Origin: Sphaerisporangium corydalis
GTDB lineage: Bacteria > Actinomycetota > Actinomycetes > Streptosporangiales > Streptosporangiaceae
Assembly (NCBI RefSeq): GCF_025506355.1
Contig: NZ_JANZYP010000046.1
Location: forward strand, 1 to 64,000
Direction: 5' to 3'
DNA: 64,000 bases
This document shows, piece after piece, positions 62,298-64,000 of the stretch. Position 1 is the first letter of the stretch. Each line of letters opens with the position of its first letter. The position numbers were made by a program, and so were the translations under genes. The notes under the pieces are model-generated. The model ran no database searches and was not told the DNA's origin. It worked only from the letters and a program-made list of their open reading frames with translations.

Positions 62298-62460
62298 GAG
62301 CAGTTTCAGCGCCGACCAAGGCGAGTGTGTCGAGGTGGCGTCGAACCTGCGCGGGGTTCTCGCGGTTCGTGACAGTAAGAACCTGGCCGGTCCGGTCCTG
62401 GTCGTGACGCCCGGCGAGTGGTCGGCGTTCCTGGCCGGTGTCAAGCACGGCACCCTCTGA
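62263..62460 (+). CDS. DUF397 protein
   Basis: 65 residues. The pattern ARWYKSSFSADQGECVEVAS .. VAVRDSK .. LVVTPGEWSAFLAGVK is the DUF397 family, encoded in many copies by mycelial actinomycetes beside Scr1-type HTH regulators and thought to act as the antagonist of the regulator. The TTG at 62263 has GAGGAAG upstream. Its usual HTH partner survives here only as a fragment, so this may be an orphan. The product itself looks intact. Confidence 0.88.
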   Translation: MAQDLRGARWYKSSFSADQGECVEVASNLRGVLAVRDSKNLAGPVLVVTPGEWSAFLAGVKHGTL

Positions 62461-62520
62461 CCCGGGGCGAACCACCCCACCATCGACACCATGGTCCAGC
62501 GCCGGACGCTCGGTAATGGA

Positions 62521-62545
62521 GCGCCGTTGGCGCGCGCTTTTCTTT
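62521..62545 (+). terminator. weak intrinsic terminator after DUF397
   Basis: GCGCC (62521-62525) pairs with GGCGC (62529-62533), followed by GCGCTTTTCTTT. The stem is short. Confidence 0.3.
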
Positions 62546-62602
62546 GGGCGGCGCTCGCCGTTGGTGGTCTTCGCCGACTCGCGAGCCGGGCGGTCGCGTG
62601 GG

Positions 62603-62644
62603 TGACAACCCCTGGTTGACTTGACAACCGGGGGTTGTCATAAT
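62603..62644 (+). promoter_or_regulatory. promoter with two operator repeats, small HTH gene
   Basis: -35 TTGACT (62616-62621), a 17-bp spacer and -10 CATAAT (62639-62644), with ATG 6 nt later (leaderless). TGACAACC-3-GGTTGTCA (62622-62640) is a perfect inverted repeat that fills the spacer and the first -10 bases. A second, weaker copy (TGACAACC-3-GGTTGACT, 62603-62621) overlaps the -35. Confidence 0.7.
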
Positions 62645-62650
62645 GGGGTC

Positions 62651-62890
62651 ATGGTCAAGCACATCGAATCGGCGGCGCACGCCGCACTCCTTGAGGAACT
62701 GAAGCGGGTTCGCGCGGCGGCGATCGAGCATACCCGCGCGGCGCGGGAGCTGTCCCGGCAGCGTCGCCGGCTCATCGACGCGATGCTGGCCGAGGGCTTC
62801 GCGCAAGCCGATCTGGCCAGGGAGCTGGGGGTGACCCGCCAGGCGATCCAGAAGATGGTCGCGGCCGGTCAGGACGGGCCGTCCCGGTGA
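62651..62890 (+). CDS. small HTH DNA-binding protein
   Basis: 79 residues. A basic N-terminal helix (LLEELKRVRAAAIEHTRAAR, ELSRQRRRLIDAML) is followed by a HTH of Sigma70-region-4/CRP-like type (GFAQADLARELGVTRQAIQK). The C-terminus is a short tail. The ATG at 62651 lies six bases after CATAAT. With two inverted repeats filling its own promoter, it is very probably an autorepressor. No clear partner gene is downstream; the next gene has its own possible promoter. Targets beyond itself are unknown. Confidence 0.85.
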   Translation: MVKHIESAAHAALLEELKRVRAAAIEHTRAARELSRQRRRLIDAMLAEGFAQADLARELGVTRQAIQKMVAAGQDGPSR

Positions 62891-62961
62891 TTCCGACAGT
62901 GCGGGGCAGTGATCCCGACAGTGCGAGGTGGTCTACGGACTCCACGCGGTGGTCTACGGAC
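62888..62961. repeat. tandem duplications starting at the stop codon of the small HTH gene
   Basis: A unit that begins with the stop codon (TGATTCCGACAGTGCG, 62888) recurs as TGATCCCGACAGTGCG at 62910. Next, GGTGGTCTACGGAC occurs at 62927 and 62948. The periods are 22 and 21 bp. Confidence 0.75.
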
Positions 62962-63024
62962 ACCTAGCGTTTGATGGGCTTGCTGTTCGTGGTGCGGTGA
63001 TGTGGGTGGAAAGGGGAATGAAGC

Positions 63025-63052
63025 TTGCTGTGGTCGGTCAGGTATATAGGAT
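63025..63052 (+). promoter_or_regulatory. candidate promoter of the right-edge gene
   Basis: TTGCTG (63025-63030), a 16-bp spacer and TAGGAT (63047-63052), 36 bp before the ATG. Confidence 0.35.
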
Positions 63053-63088
63053 CATGGTGTCAGCACGTGCCACTCTCTAGTGAGGGTC

Positions 63089-64000
63089 ATGACAGCGGAC
63101 ATCGAGCCCAGGTCTCTCTCTGAGATCACCCAGGACATCGGGTGGAACATGTCCGATGTCGCCGTCCTTTCGGGGCTGGACGAGAGCACGGTCTGCCGGT
63201 TGTGGGACAAGGCCGGGTGGCTGGACCGGATCAGTGGCCGGTCGCTGCAGAGCCTCATGGCGTCGGTGCCGGGGATCGCCGAGTACTGCATGGAGCACTC
63301 CATCCTGAAGCGCCGCGACGAGCTCGTCGGGGAGTTACAGGCGGAAGGGCTGTCGGTCGACCTCGCGGCCCTGGAGACCTCCACCGTGGCGCAGCAGCAT
63401 CTCCTGAACGCCCTGGAGGCCGCACTCCACATCGTCAGGAACGAGGCGACCCAGAAGGTCTCCTCGTTCCTCGCCCGTTTCTGGGGGCGGGAGCAGGACC
63501 GCGCGCTTGAGGCGCTGTACTCGACCGAGCGTGGCCACGGCCTGCTGAAGGACCCGTGCAAACTCGTGGACTCCTCGATCGAGCTCGTCCCCCGGCTGAA
63601 CCGCAAGACCTACTCGTTCCACTCCATCCTCGCGCTCAACATCCTGACCCACCAGGTCAGCAAGGTGACCGGGGCGCCGGTGATGGAACCGGCCCCCCAG
63701 GTCCCCGGGCGCCAGACCGCGTTCATGATGCGGGGCGTGGTGATGGGCCTGCTCATCAGCTCCAACGACCTCGACCTGGCCGAGAGGTACCGGCGCGAGC
63801 TCGACACGACGCCGGTGTACGCGGCCCTGGAGGAATGGTCGTTCCCCACCTACACGCACGACGGCCGGACGAGTTCCGACTTCGTCCTGCCCGCCTCACT
63901 GCTGCTGCGCAACACCGCGGCCGAGGTCCTGCGGGAGATATCAAGCTACAACGAGGCATACCTGTACTACCTGGCCTCGACCTATCTCCCGCTGGCCCTG
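63089..64000 (+). CDS. unrecognised HTH-like protein, C-terminus cut by window edge
   Basis: The frame from ATG 63089 (GAGGG upstream) is open to the right edge: 304 residues, no stop. The first ~60 residues look like a DNA-binding domain: LSEITQDIGWNMSDVAVLSG, then LDESTVCRLWDKAGWLDRIS. A helix-rich body follows (SILKRRDELVGELQAEGLSV, VAQQHLLNALEAALHIVRNE, QKVSSFLARFWGREQDRALE) with some polar loops (YSTERGHGLLKDPCKLV). A more hydrophobic part then appears (SILALNILTHQVSKVTG, AFMMRGVVMGLLISSN). No signal peptide is seen. I do not recognise the family. Codon use is somewhat less GC-extreme than its neighbours, hinting at recent acquisition; this is an impression. Confidence 0.75.
   Translation, partial: MTADIEPRSLSEITQDIGWNMSDVAVLSGLDESTVCRLWDKAGWLDRISGRSLQSLMASVPGIAEYCMEHSILKRRDELVGELQAEGLSVDLAALETSTVAQQHLLNALEAALHIVRNEATQKVSSFLARFWGREQDRALEALYSTERGHGLLKDPCKLVDSSIELVPRLNRKTYSFHSILALNILTHQVSKVTGAPVMEPAPQVPGRQTAFMMRGVVMGLLISSNDLDLAERYRRELDTTPVYAALEEWSFPTYTHDGRTSSDFVLPASLLLRNTAAEVLREISSYNEAYLYYLASTYLPLAL

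Overview
The window is about 70% GC with strong third-position GC bias, many GTG/TTG starts and long spurious antisense ORFs, as in a high-GC actinomycete. The run pncB / clpS-DUF2017-mec-cysO-cysM ... murI-(Rv1339-like)-rph-rdgB follows the order known from Mycobacterium tuberculosis. Together with the large secreted proteins, the Scr1/DUF397-type remnant and the many leaderless starts, it suggests a mycelial actinomycete, perhaps Streptosporangiales. The family is inference; no rRNA is present to settle it.

Layout. 1-1385: a secreted protein and a translationally coupled partner that runs off the left edge. 2036-5770: a secreted GH78 alpha-L-rhamnosidase preceded by LacI-type palindromes. 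5829-18571: a surface-protein locus made of an LPFTG protein (minus strand), then a DUF916-like membrane protein, a 3052-residue lectin/FN3/DUF11 adhesin, a small secreted protein resembling the adhesin C-terminus, and a membrane-anchored DUF11-like protein. It resembles the WxL/DUF916 loci of Firmicutes and is the best candidate for an under-described system here. 18648-26217: DUF4230 and polytopic membrane proteins, MarR, a subtilase, a thioredoxin-TPR protein and malic enzyme. 26297-34446: an LPYTG protein, YqgE, a TetR/MFS pair with an operator inside the promoter, DUF3039, an M43 metalloprotease and a DEAD-type helicase with a coupled 30-codon leader ORF. 34534-45338: NAD salvage (pncA, pncB), ClpS, the CysO/CysM cysteine route, glutamate racemase, a metallo-beta-lactamase-fold protein, RNase PH and RdgB.

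45477-64000: a membrane sulfite-oxidase-type molybdoenzyme; a papain-fold deamidase toxin with an Imm35-type immunity protein; a MacB-like ABC exporter beside a NarL-type two-component system; an ESX/WXG-like protein; an unusual class I tRNA with a UAG anticodon; Bcp; DUF3618; a subtilisin-inhibitor-like protein; a PLP deaminase/aldolase; a GT39-like membrane protein; a GlxA-type regulator divergent from an isochorismatase; a decayed HTH/DUF397 pair; a small HTH protein whose operator lies in its own promoter; and an unrecognised HTH-like protein cut by the right edge.

Two themes recur. At least ten genes have a TANNNT-like -10 box 6-8 nt before the start codon, as expected for leaderless mRNAs. 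At four genes, short tandem repeats begin at or next to the stop codon, which looks like a habit of this genome.
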